A program made the position numbers and the translations under genes. The notes under the pieces were generated by a model, which ran no database searches, was not told the origin of the DNA, and saw only the letters and a program-made list of their open reading frames with translations. This document shows positions 54,798 to 64,000 of a stretch of 64,000 bases of DNA, piece after piece; position 1 is the stretch's first letter; every line of letters begins with the position of its first letter. Source of the DNA: Annona cherimola (Eukaryota > Streptophyta > Magnoliopsida > Magnoliales > Annonaceae); NCBI GenBank assembly GCA_030490835.1, contig CM059971.1:24793817-24857816 (forward strand). Direction: 5' to 3'.

Positions 54798-56330
54798 AAT
54801 TATGATTAATTATATATAAAGGTTCAAAATTTATATTTACATTATACATAAATTATTAAGATTATCAAATCCTACTTTAATTACCAAACTAATAATTGAA
54901 TTTGATCATTTGAGGATCATACCTAGTTGTCCAACAAGGTACTCAAAAAAGGGGTGATCTTATGACCTGGAAATGACCCCTTAAACGATGTTATCTTGAA
55001 AAGTGGTCAACATGAAAGTTATAGATCATTTTTTTCTACTCGATTGTGACTATTTATTCGTTAATTTTTTTAATTTAAAGAAGATATGTCTATTTTACTA
55101 AAATATCTCCAAAAAAGATCTTTAAGACACTTTTCATTAAAATAATTAGATCATCATAATTTCAACCTCGTAATCATAATTCAAACCATTTATCTAAAAG
55201 AAAACTTGTCTAAATATTAACGAAAATAAAAATATGAAACTATTACTTGTTTTGATAGCTAAATTTATTCTTTACCATCAACTGCTCTTTGTTTCTAGCT
55301 TCTACCACTTATCTAAGTTTACTTCTACTTACGCTTTACCTTAGCTATAATAGTCATACTCTTCTTTTTTACTTTTTTAGTGTGTTGGAGTAACTCTTGG
55401 ATAGATTAAAATCAAATCTAAATAAGAACATCAAATCTGCATTAATGAAAAAGCCCCGTGTGCAAGGTTCCTTGTAATTGATTTCCTTTTTATGGCTAGA
55501 CACTTATCTTGCTACGTGATGACACCAAATAAATTTATTTAACATTTATCCATTTGAATTTATCCATTAATTGAGGTGCATTTTATTTAAGTACAACTTT
55601 GATCATTAGAATCCATGAGGACCCACTTTTGATGATGTATAAATATGAAATATCTACTTTGATAATCTTACTTCCATGATTTCCTCCCTAAAACTTATCA
55701 TTTTATATAAGGATGAATTTCAAATTTCATGTACTTTTTAATAATATAGATTTTTGAAATTTTATCGAGCCATTAAATATATTTTAAAGAATCAAAATAA
55801 AAATGATTTTTTTTATCTCACATCGTGAAGAAATTAGGATATACCTGCACCGTTATATTTATTTCTCTCTCATTTTCGGCCTGAATAAGATGATTTTTTT
55901 TTGTTAAAAAATAGAATTTAAGAACTTTCAAATGGCCTGATTTTATATTATTTCAATTTATACATAATATTTAGTGATTTTCATTGGTCAGCTAATGTGT
56001 AGTTTCATGCTACTTTATAGGTTTACTCTAGTTTTGTAAAAATTTTATAATTCTCTTCTCTTAATTTATAAAATTTTTTACAATTTTTCAAAAATTTTCC
56101 TAATTTTTTATTTGAAAATTTTCTTGCTCATTGTTTCTTCATTTAACTTAATTTTTATAAATTTATTCATACTTTTATTATTTTTAAAGTATTTCTCTCA
56201 TTTTAAATGTTGTTCTTCAAAATCATGCTTTTTTAATCATATGCTTAATAAAATTTAATTCCTAACCAAATCACATATTATTAATAATTAATATGAAAGT
56301 TAAGGTAAACAGGAGATTAACCTACATGGT
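54798..56330. other. No gene recognised
   Basis: AT-rich, without ORFs or element ends that I can support. Confidence 0.5.
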
Positions 56331-56508
56331 TGTTATAAGAGGTGTCATGAGAGGAGGAAGAAGTGGTAGAAACTTCAAAAGATGTGTCAGAATAAAGTAA
56401 TGAAGAGTTGTGGAAGGAGATTATTTACCTATGGTGTAATATTAGATGTGGCTGTAGGGGTTAAGGACCAAGATTTGGAAGAGACTGAGAAGAAGTTGCC
56501 AATACAAG

Positions 56509-56883
56509 GTGGTTAAGAAGGTTGTGAAGAGGAAAAAGGTTGAAAAAGAGATAGTGGGTTTGATAAAAGATAGTAAGGTAGATGGTGATGTGTATGAAAT
56601 GCCAAAGGATAAAGGCAAGAGTGTTTTTGTTGAATTGTTGGTGGGCCGTGTGACTAGATTATTATCAAATCTAAAATTGCATTTGTCGGAGGTCATTTAT
56701 ATTGTATCGGTGGGGCATAGTGGGAGTAAAAGCGAGACAAGAGATGGTGGTATAATTGCTCCAGGAGTTAGGGTTTACAACAACTCTGATAAGAGAGCGA
56801 CACTACCATTTGTTCTCGATACTTGTAAGAATGATGAAGTCGAGTATATATGCATAGATTGCTTAAAGGAGTTGCAGATGTAA
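56509..56883 (+). CDS. Unrecognised 124-aa ORF, left of hAT insertion
   Basis: Open from ATG 56509: a lysine-rich start (MVKKVVKRKKVEKEIVG) and a central SEVIYIVSVGHSGSKSET, ending DTCKNDEVEYICIDCLKELQM. The purine bias (G/A-rich plus strand) continues to the right of the hAT element at 58730-59090, so both sides may be one older sequence that the hAT element split. No domain is recognised; possibly a remnant of a plant transposon protein. Confidence 0.3.
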   Translation: MVKKVVKRKKVEKEIVGLIKDSKVDGDVYEMPKDKGKSVFVELLVGRVTRLLSNLKLHLSEVIYIVSVGHSGSKSETRDGGIIAPGVRVYNNSDKRATLPFVLDTCKNDEVEYICIDCLKELQM

Positions 56884-56953
56884 TCATTTTGGCTCATATT
56901 GTAGATACTCAATTTAAAGATTGAAGAAGTAGGTGAGGAAGAACAAGTTGTCG

Positions 56954-58717
56954 TAGGGGTGCGAATTGGGGCGAGTCAGGACGGGTTAAGGCGTGCTCAA
57001 CCTTGACCTTATATTTTGAAAATATTGTTTGACTTTTATTTTTATATTGAGTCGGGACAAGATCGGTTTGACCCTTACTTTTTTTTTTACAGGTCTTGAG
57101 ACAAATTTCAGGTCAGTATCAAGACAACAAGTTGGGCTAAAAATGTAGTTCAAGTGAGATGATTTCAATAATTTATGAACCTATCAAGCATAAAGACATC
57201 TACTCTAAATTTAAATATTGTGTACTTTGTGTTATTGCTAATTAGTTAAAGTAGAACATCATTACCTAAAAAGAAAAAATGCATATTAGAATAAGTTTAT
57301 GAAACATACTTCATTAAGAATTCTATTCACAACTAAAAGAACAACTTAACTTGATCAAATTCTTATACACTAATATACTAATCTTCATTGGAGTTGGGAC
57401 TGTGGTGAAGAGAATATCAACAACTCTTGATTCTTATTTTGTCCCCACTTTGGAAAAACTTTGCATCTTTTGATATGCCTCAAAAGTGAATTGGTACCGT
57501 AGTTATTAGCACACTAAAATGATTTTTTACAATAATTACATGGGGCAGATGGTTCTTTTCTAGCTTTCTTTTCATTTTTGGAAATGCTTCCAAACTGAAA
57601 AGGTAAGTTTTTAATTGGTAGCTGAATCATTATCATCATTTGTAGTCTTTTCGGTAGCAATAAGAATGACGTTCTCTCCATCCTTATCAATTACTTCCAT
57701 CTCCTCTACATCATCATCCACATTATCATCCGCATTCTCATCTTCACTAAAATTCATGTTCTTATCTTTTGACATATCTAATGTAATTCCTAAAAATAAT
57801 TTGAATAACAAGTAATACAAATTTAAACACAATGTATTTTCACAGCAACAAATCATGTACCGTTAAGTATTCATAGTTTAATATTATACTGTAATAAATC
57901 ATTCATAACTTAATTTGTACAATAATAAATCATTCATAGCTCACAATTGCCGAAAATGGTTGCTGCCAGAAGTGGATGCTATCGGGAATGGGTGCTATCG
58001 AAATAGTTGCTGCTGGAAATGAACATAGAGATTTAAAACCCAGCGGAAAATGGAAAATGAGAAGTAAAAAAGAGAAAATTGAATAAGATGGAAGAGACAA
58101 CAAGGAGAAACTGGGGATAAGGGAAGGGTAGAGATAAAGAGAAGTGAGAAAGCGAAAAACGAATTAGATGGGAAAATGGCGATCGACCACAAATACTAGT
58201 TGTTGGAAATAGAGGAGAAGTTGGAGATTGAAGAGACAACACATGATGAGCTTCTCTCAAGAACGGACGATGGCAAGGGCCGTTGAATGGCAATGGTGGA
58301 CGTCGATAGATGTGGACAAACAGCAGGGGCAGATTCCAGCAGAGGACGGAAGAACAACAGTAGCAGACACTGGCAGAGGCGGATCAACAATAGGGCCAGA
58401 CACCGATAGAGGCGGATGAACAGTAAGGGCAGACGGTCGACAAACATGCAAGGGATGGTAGCAGCTGGAGGTCGACATTGATGATGGGTTAGGGTTTACT
58501 ATTTCGCCATTAGTATTTATAGGGTAGCATGTGCGGATCAATGCAAGTATCGAGAGGTCCAAGTATGGGAAGGTTGGCCCCGACCCGGCATTTAAAAAAA
58601 AACCTAAACTGGTGACCCAACCTACCCCCGTTAGGAAAAAAGTCACTACCCACACTGGTATAAAACAGGGTCAAGTTGGGTAGGTCACGGGTCGACCCGT
58701 CTCGATTTCCATCCCTA
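56954..58717 (-). mobile_element. hAT transposon remnant
   Basis: Ends TAGGGGTGCGAATTGGGGCG and, on the other strand, TAGGGATGGAAATCGAGACG, related TIRs of the TAGGGRTG-type hAT group. The flanking 8-mers AGTTGTCG (56946-56953) and AGCTGTTG (58718-58725) match at 6 of 8 positions, both differences transitions. A BED zinc-finger transposase start lies inside on the minus strand. At 1.76 kb it is internally deleted relative to full hAT elements, which run to several kb. Confidence 0.75.
57385..57775 (-). pseudogene. hAT transposase N-terminus with BED zinc finger
   Basis: The minus strand from ATG 57775 encodes an acidic N-terminus (MSKDKNMNFSEDENADDNVD). After a stop at 57611-57613, VWKHFQK, CNYCKKSF, NNYGTNSLLRHIKRC and KVFPKWGQNK follow: the W-x-x-F and C-x2-C...H-x4-C pattern of zf-BED DNA-binding domains. 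The frame changes near 57585. The catalytic RNase-H-like and dimerisation domains are missing, so it is inactive. It would have bound the element ends. Confidence 0.65.
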
Positions 58718-58895
58718 AGCTGTTGAAACATCTTAATTTGAAATATGAAAAGTATAAAGAAGAACGGATTTATTGTAAGAAGAACATAAGAATAAAATGG
58801 AAGTGGTAAAAGAAGATCTGGTGAAAGTACGAAAGGAGTGTGCGACCATGAATTCAACGTTACAGATGTAGTTATGAAGAAATATCGAACTTAAC

Positions 58896-59087
58896 TTGAA
58901 AGTAAAAATGGTGGATGCAAAGCACATAACCTTTGGTCAGAAAGCATTTCAAAGGAGTTTAGGCGTATGTGCGCAAAGAGTCTATGAGATAGACCCGAAC
59001 TTCAATATTCAAGCTCCGGAAGCTATCTATGATAATGAGGAAAACGAAGGAGAGGCATTGAAGAGGACCCTAAGAAGCTCAGACTAG
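58896..59087 (+). CDS. Unrecognised 63-aa ORF, right of hAT insertion
   Basis: Reads MVDAKHITFGQKAFQRSLGV then CAQRVYEIDPNFNIQAPEAI, ending in an acidic/basic tail and TAG. The codon usage looks protein-like, but the upstream frame (58726-58895) has stops. It may be the C-terminus of the sequence whose left part is at 56509-56883. No domain identified. Confidence 0.3.
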   Translation: MKVKMVDAKHITFGQKAFQRSLGVCAQRVYEIDPNFNIQAPEAIYDNEENEGEALKRTLRSSD

Positions 59088-59304
59088 ATGGGAGTGGCTT
59101 TGCTGTAGATTAGAGTGACAAGTGAAGCAAACAAGTAATTATTTTTTTTGTGAAATCTATGTATTGTAAACACGATAGTTATTTATAGAATCATGAGTGC
59201 GGCGTGAGGAACAAATATTTAGCAATTGAATGTTTGATGATTATTTTTGTGTTACACTTTTAGAATCATATATTTTGTTGGAATGTGGGAAAATTTCGTA
59301 TTTA

Positions 59305-59585
59305 GAATATGATAAAACTTTTGATGAAAAGTTTTTGGTATAAAAATTTTTGAAATGTAAAAAAATGATGTAATATGATAGGGGTTAATAATGAGAAGTA
59401 AAAATAAAATAAAATAAAATAGATATATTAGATGTATGAGCAGTTATGTAGAAATGATTGAAAATTGAAGTAATGATATATAAAGAAGTGAATAAATAAC
59501 TAAAAAATTAGTAGTTGTGAATAGTGAAAAGTTTTAGATTGAAAAATTTTAGTTTCAAAAGTTTTGTGTTTTAACAAACACCCCC
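59305..59585. mobile_element. Tourist-like MITE (TSD TTA)
   Basis: The right end is ACAAACACCCCC; TTA stands at 59302-59304 and 59586-59588. Family interior in reverse, with a short AAAAT expansion (59400-59420). Confidence 0.8.
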
Positions 59586-59588
59586 TTA

Positions 59589-60674
59589 GTTAGGTAAAGA
59601 TAATGCATTTTTTGCCATGAAAAGGAGGCTATCTACCTGCGTACCATATACTTAGTAATGAAAATAGTACAAATGACCCATATGCTTTGTTAGGAAAAGA
59701 GAGGGTGCTCTTTGTGAACTTGATGTATTTGAGCCATAACAATCACTTGAAGGTTTATATATAAAACCATCAAAGATGTTGATTATTCCGACTAGTTAGT
59801 TTTGTAAAGTTTAGAACTCATATGAGTTACTATGGTATACACATAAAACACAAAAAGGGCAATTCCAATTTGATGAGAACTTGTTTACATGGTCTTGCAT
59901 AGAGAAAATACTCTTATGGGTACCTATACAAAGCTAATACATACTCTCTTATGTATTCACCATATACTCTCGCATGTGAATTGTTATGTAGATAAACCAT
60001 ACACAAAATATAGGATGTAAATCCTAAAACTGAATAATAAGGTCTAAGTGTCATTCACCTAAGGCCAATCATGCAAAAGACTGAGAAACTTCTTCAATTT
60101 ATTGCATAAAAGAGAACTAAGTTACATATCTATAAATGAGTGCATCAATAACTCGCTCAATTACAAAATAAAAATGTAAATAAATATTACATTATTTATA
60201 ACATTTTCTAAAATATATCTTCTAAGAGCTTATCTTTTTTAGGTTCTTAGTTCCCATCACCTATGGAATGCTAAAAAAAAAGAGTTCAAACAACTTGATG
60301 AATAGAGGAAATTTATTGTTTGCACTTAACTTCTTTTATAGACTACTTCTTATGTGATATCTAGAATAAATGCAATAACTTCTTTCTATCCCATATAAGC
60401 TTCTTCTTAAAACTTCAAAAACTTTGAACTTCATATTTTTTATGACCTAATATTTCAAAATCATTAAGTCCTTCATACAAAATACTTGTAGATATGTTAG
60501 GTCACGTTCGGTAACGTGTGAGTGTGGAAACTATGGTTTTTATGGGATTTGGTTTCCCAAGGCCAATTATTGTTTCATCAATCATATTATTTTTTTACCT
60601 TTTACTCCTACATTCTAATCATTTTTTCTACCAACTACATACATCAAACCTATTATTTCTAACAATATAGATTT
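59589..60674. other. No gene recognised
   Basis: Stop-rich. A fragment at 60505-60650 (CACGTTCGGTAACGTGTG...) resembles the CCGTTTGGTAA MITE family ends. Confidence 0.45.
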
Positions 60675-60677
60675 TTA

Positions 60678-60967
60678 GTAGGGGCATTGTTTTTTTTCAG
60701 CAAAAACTTTACAAACTGAAATTTTTCAATCTAAAACTTTCCACTATCTATAACTACCACATTTTAAAATTATTTATTTACATATTCCCATACAACTATT
60801 TTTAATTAATTTTACACAACTATCCATACAACTAATATAGCTATTTCGACTTTATTCTCTTTACATCTCATCATTGCTCCCATTGTATCATATCATTTTT
60901 GATCAATTTAATAACTTTTATACCAAAAACTTTTCATTTAACAGTTTTATCATTCCTCAAACAAATC
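60678..60967. mobile_element. Tourist-like MITE (TSD TTA)
   Basis: The right end is CTCAAACAAATC, followed by TTA (60968-60970); TTA at 60675-60677 precedes the left end. Family interior clear (CATACAACTATTTTTAATTA, ATATCATTTTTGATC). Confidence 0.75.
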
Positions 60968-60970
60968 TTA

Positions 60971-61534
60971 ATTATAACTTTAATCCATTCATGTGTCCAT
61001 AATGTCGGTCTTATTATTTTATTTGTTTAAAAAATTAAATCTTTTTATGATATTCCTACCTAGAAAATTTTTTGTGAAGCTAACCATTTTAAATAATATG
61101 CCTACTCATTCTAATGAATTTTACGTTTCCTTTTTATTTTTAATTTCCTAATTCCATATATCTTATATTAAATTGTGATAAATAGCTATATGTCAAAATA
61201 GTAAGATATGCAATATTTTTTTAATAGTCTTAAGGGAAATCCACTTTTTGAGTCTTTTCCAAACCAAATTTTTGTACAGATTCTTTTCACAGAATTGGCC
61301 ACGACTACGACGAATCGGGCCACGACGTGGCTGCCCTCGTGAACTTTTAGTTCGACTTTCCTTGCTCAGAGTCAGGCCGTCTCCGGTGCACACCGATTTC
61401 CCTGTACAGTAAATACGATTGTGACAGCACGTCTACCCCTTTCGGTTGGTTCCAAAATCCTATGCACATGCTCGGTGCTTCCTCAAAATCACTTCTTTAC
61501 CCTTGAGCAAACCGGATGCTGATATAGTGCATCC
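60971..61534. other. No gene; GC-richer stretch at 61270-61460
   Basis: 61270-61460 is GC-richer than its surroundings and includes CACGACTACGACGAATCGGG and GGCCACGACGTGGC (a palindromic core). A minus-strand 66-codon ORF (61393-61193) has no domain. Origin unknown. Confidence 0.4.
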
Positions 61535-61845
61535 GAGTGTCTGAACCTATTTTAAATTTTTTTATATAAATAATAATCTAAATGCATTTAACATATGTAT
61601 CAATTTTTACCATTTTTTGAGTATTTTAGATATTTACTTTTTATTTTTAAAAATCAGTGTCATTTTGGGTAACTTAAAATCACCCACAATGCCACTTATT
61701 TTCAAAAAATCAAAAATTAAAATCTAAAATATTTGAAAAATGATAAAAATTGATACACATGTTGAACACACTTAGATTAACAATTATATAAAATAATTTC
61801 AAAAAAATTTAAAAAATAGGTTAAATGCACCCGGGTGCACTGACG
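61535..61845. mobile_element. Fold-back MITE family A, copy 4
   Basis: Arms pair from AATCTAAATGCATTTAAC (61570) to its near-complement (61765), with the centre near 61680. The right border is a perfect TGCACCCGGGTGCA palindrome (61826-61839); the left border is GCATCCGAGTGTC. Confidence 0.7.
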
Positions 61846-63559
61846 CCTCAACCCAAACCCTAGCAAACCACTTGCTTTTGGTAAACCATGTACCACAGCA
61901 TGTCAGAGAATGAATTTTCCTAGCACCTCTATTTTCCTCTTCTTTACCATCCACCTGATTATATCTTTTATATCTGTGATATTTTCAACGCTTGTCATTG
62001 AAAGTTAAATTTAAAAATTTTAAGTAAACCTAACCCAAAAAGTCCTGTCTATAAATAAATTGGATTAAGGTTTAAAACAAACATAAACCTAAGCTAAATT
62101 TCCTAATTTACGTTTAATATAAAATACATGGCGAATTTTACCCTAACTCCATTTATAGCCACAAACTTCCAAAAATGTTTTTTATACCCATGAATTTTCA
62201 TGTTGATTCCATCTATGCTCATGACGTTATACATCCATTAAAGGGAAAAAGGGTTGTTAATCTCCAATTAAATGATAAATATGCCTATTCTTAATTATGA
62301 TTTATAGCTAAAAATTCATATTATAATGAATCTTTAGTAATTCTATAACTTTAAAATAATATATTATTTAAATATGAATATTTAATTTTGACCAAAAAAA
62401 TTTCAAATTATATTAAGGCTTGAACATATTTACTATTATATAAGAGTTAGCGGTCCATTTAATGGATGCCCAACAACATAAGTATATATGTAAGATAAAA
62501 ATTAATGGATATGAAAGATATTTTTAAAAGTTCATGGGTATAAGTCAAATTTGGAGTAAAATTTCTAAATGTACGTTACGTTTGCTCTAAAATATATTAC
62601 ATATAAAATTTAAATAGCTCTTCAAATTTATACATTTTATATAATTTATATTTATTTTTGCTTAGGTGTTTGTCGAGTTAAAATTATATTACAAATAAAT
62701 TACCCATTTTCAAATTTACATTTATGTTTATACTATTTACTTTTTATGTTTGTTAGTTTTCTTTTTTCTTTTCTAATCTTTTTTAGAATTCAGGTTTTGG
62801 TCTTCCTTTTGCAAAGCCCAAGTCTAATGAAGCTAAACATGAAAAATCCCACTTCTAAATAAATTTAAATTTTAAAATTTTAAGTAAACATAAACCCACA
62901 AATTTTGATTTATAAATAGAGTTGGGTTAAGATTTAAAGTAAACTTAAAACCGGATTTCCTAATTATTATTAATATAAACGTATTATAGATAACATCTAA
63001 ATAACTCTTTGTATTTTTATGTATTTTCTATTATTTATATTTGTGTTTGTTTAGGTGTTTGCAAGTTGAAATTATAATATAAATGAATTACATCATTTTC
63101 ATTAATATTTACATTTATGTTTATACTATTTATTTGTTATATTTGTTAGTTTTCTGCCTTTATATTTTTTGAAAAATATAATTTGTTCAAAAATATATCA
63201 TATTAGTACATTTTCTTAAATTTAATTAGTTAGATTATTATATTCATTTAATTAATTTTTTTATTTATATTCACGTAAAATTTAACTTACCATTTTTAAC
63301 TTAAATAAAAATTCGTCAAACCAAATTCATTAAGAATTTCAATCAATACTTGAGTTACATGAATAAAGTTAAAGTTTGAGTGTTAAAATAGAATAAGGTC
63401 ACAGTGAAGGTTTGGATTTTGTAAATAAGATTAGTGCTCAGGGTAAACGCACTCTAAGTAAACATCTCTCGGAAAGGGGAATGGGTTGAACTTCACTATT
63501 ATAAAAGAAAAATTACAAAAAAAAACCCACCTATAGACACCCGACCCTTAAGCACAAAG
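61846..63559. other. No gene recognised; diffuse direct repeat
   Basis: The blocks CTTAGGTGTTTGTCGAGTTAAAATTATATT (starting 62661) and TTTAGGTGTTTGCAAGTTGAAATTATAATA-like (starting 63050) and their flanks recur about 390 bp apart, suggesting a decayed tandem duplication. No coding. Confidence 0.4.
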
Positions 63560-64000
63560 ATAAATAAATGAGAATGAAATCCAAGCCCAACAAAGACAAA
63601 CAACTTAAGAGTAAGCACCAACGGGCTCTGGAACCAACGACCCATTCAAAGCAAACCAAAGTGGATTCAAGCAAAACCAAGCTAGACTCTAGCAAAAAGG
63701 CCTATTCAACTTGGCCCACAAGAGCAAAGCTCCAACAAGTCACCAGAACGGGTCTGTCCAGCCTTGGCCCAAAGGAGCAAAGCTTCAACCAATCATCAAC
63801 CGGGCTCTACAATGCAGCCCATCAAATCTGAACCACAAGAGCAAAGCTCCAATAAGCCACCAATTGGGCTCTACAATATAGCCCGCCAGATTCAGCCCAT
63901 CAAGCCTCAAAAGTAGGCTCTTCTACAATAGCTCGTCAAGCCTCCACAACGGCCCACTTGGAGCAATGGGCTCCAACCAGATCTAGGTCCAACCACCACG
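63560..64000. repeat. Degenerate GAGCAAAGCT / GGGCTCTACAA repeat array (runs off window)
   Basis: GAGCAAAGCT starts at 63722, 63775 and 63839 (intervals 53 and 64). Units continue with CCAACAAG-CACCA, CGGGCTCTACAAT and AGCCCATCAA. An 87-codon ORF crosses it but has repeat composition and is not called. Resembles the GGCCCA-rich array at 9830-10500 in style. Confidence 0.65.

Noticed and set aside
1..64000. tRNA, rRNA, CRISPR arrays or bacterial-type systems
   Set aside because: Scanned by eye for cloverleaf ends, T-loop boxes and regular spacer repeats; none seen. The PBS sequences are only complements of tRNA ends.

Overview
This is nuclear DNA from a flowering plant. It is strongly AT-rich, contains no complete ordinary gene that I can recognise, and is built from nested transposable elements. 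The lineages are typical of plants: Ty1-copia and Ty3-gypsy LTR retrotransposons, RTE-like LINEs, hAT elements, Tourist-like MITEs and an endogenous Caulimoviridae-like pararetrovirus. Small pieces of plant genes (TGA bZIP factor, kinesin-14, ARM-repeat protein, F-box/kelch protein) support this. I cannot name the species.

Layout. 1-1948: 5' part of a minus-strand copia element (gag, primer binding site, 1.63 kb LTR), inserted into an RTE-like LINE (1949-4312, minus). 4313-6012: a head-to-head pair of gypsy-type LTR copies forming a long inverted repeat, followed by a gypsy 3' remnant (polypurine tract near 6701). 6986-8468: a truncated second copy of the first copia LTR, abutting a pararetrovirus fragment (8474-9052, plus). 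9830-11310: degenerate tandem repeats. 12535-17095: MITEs and a longer minus-strand pararetrovirus copy that carries two MITEs. 17480-20345: weak retroelement remnants. 21459-23409: a hAT-like non-autonomous element.

26153-36622 is the most unusual block. Two homologous CT-rich arms face each other and enclose pieces of several host genes in minus orientation: a TGA-factor exon with a splice donor, a kinesin-14 exon with a splice acceptor, and an ARM-repeat fragment. A 7.4 kb copia element (27598-35034, TSD ATTAC) has landed inside. Its 5' LTR is 336 bp, but its 3' LTR is only 50 bp and forms an inverted repeat with its own start. Its 2.6 kb leader contains a GC-rich island that looks like an antisense host exon.

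37-43 kb: MITE clusters and an isolated GC-rich first-exon-like ORF (43167). 43571-46751: a second RTE-like LINE (plus) with a 13 bp target duplication. 47331-49237: a hAT-like element with an 8 bp TSD that has captured an F-box/kelch gene fragment. 49-61 kb: MITEs, fold-back elements nested in MITEs, and an autonomous-type hAT remnant (56954-58717) with a BED zinc-finger transposase fragment. The window ends in a degenerate GGGCTC/GGCCCA-rich repeat array (63560-64000).

No tRNA, rRNA, CRISPR array or prokaryotic-type system was seen. The notable biology is element structure: palindromic modules in LTR promoters, compensatory-paired hairpins in LINE 5' leaders, LTR asymmetry, and gene-fragment capture.
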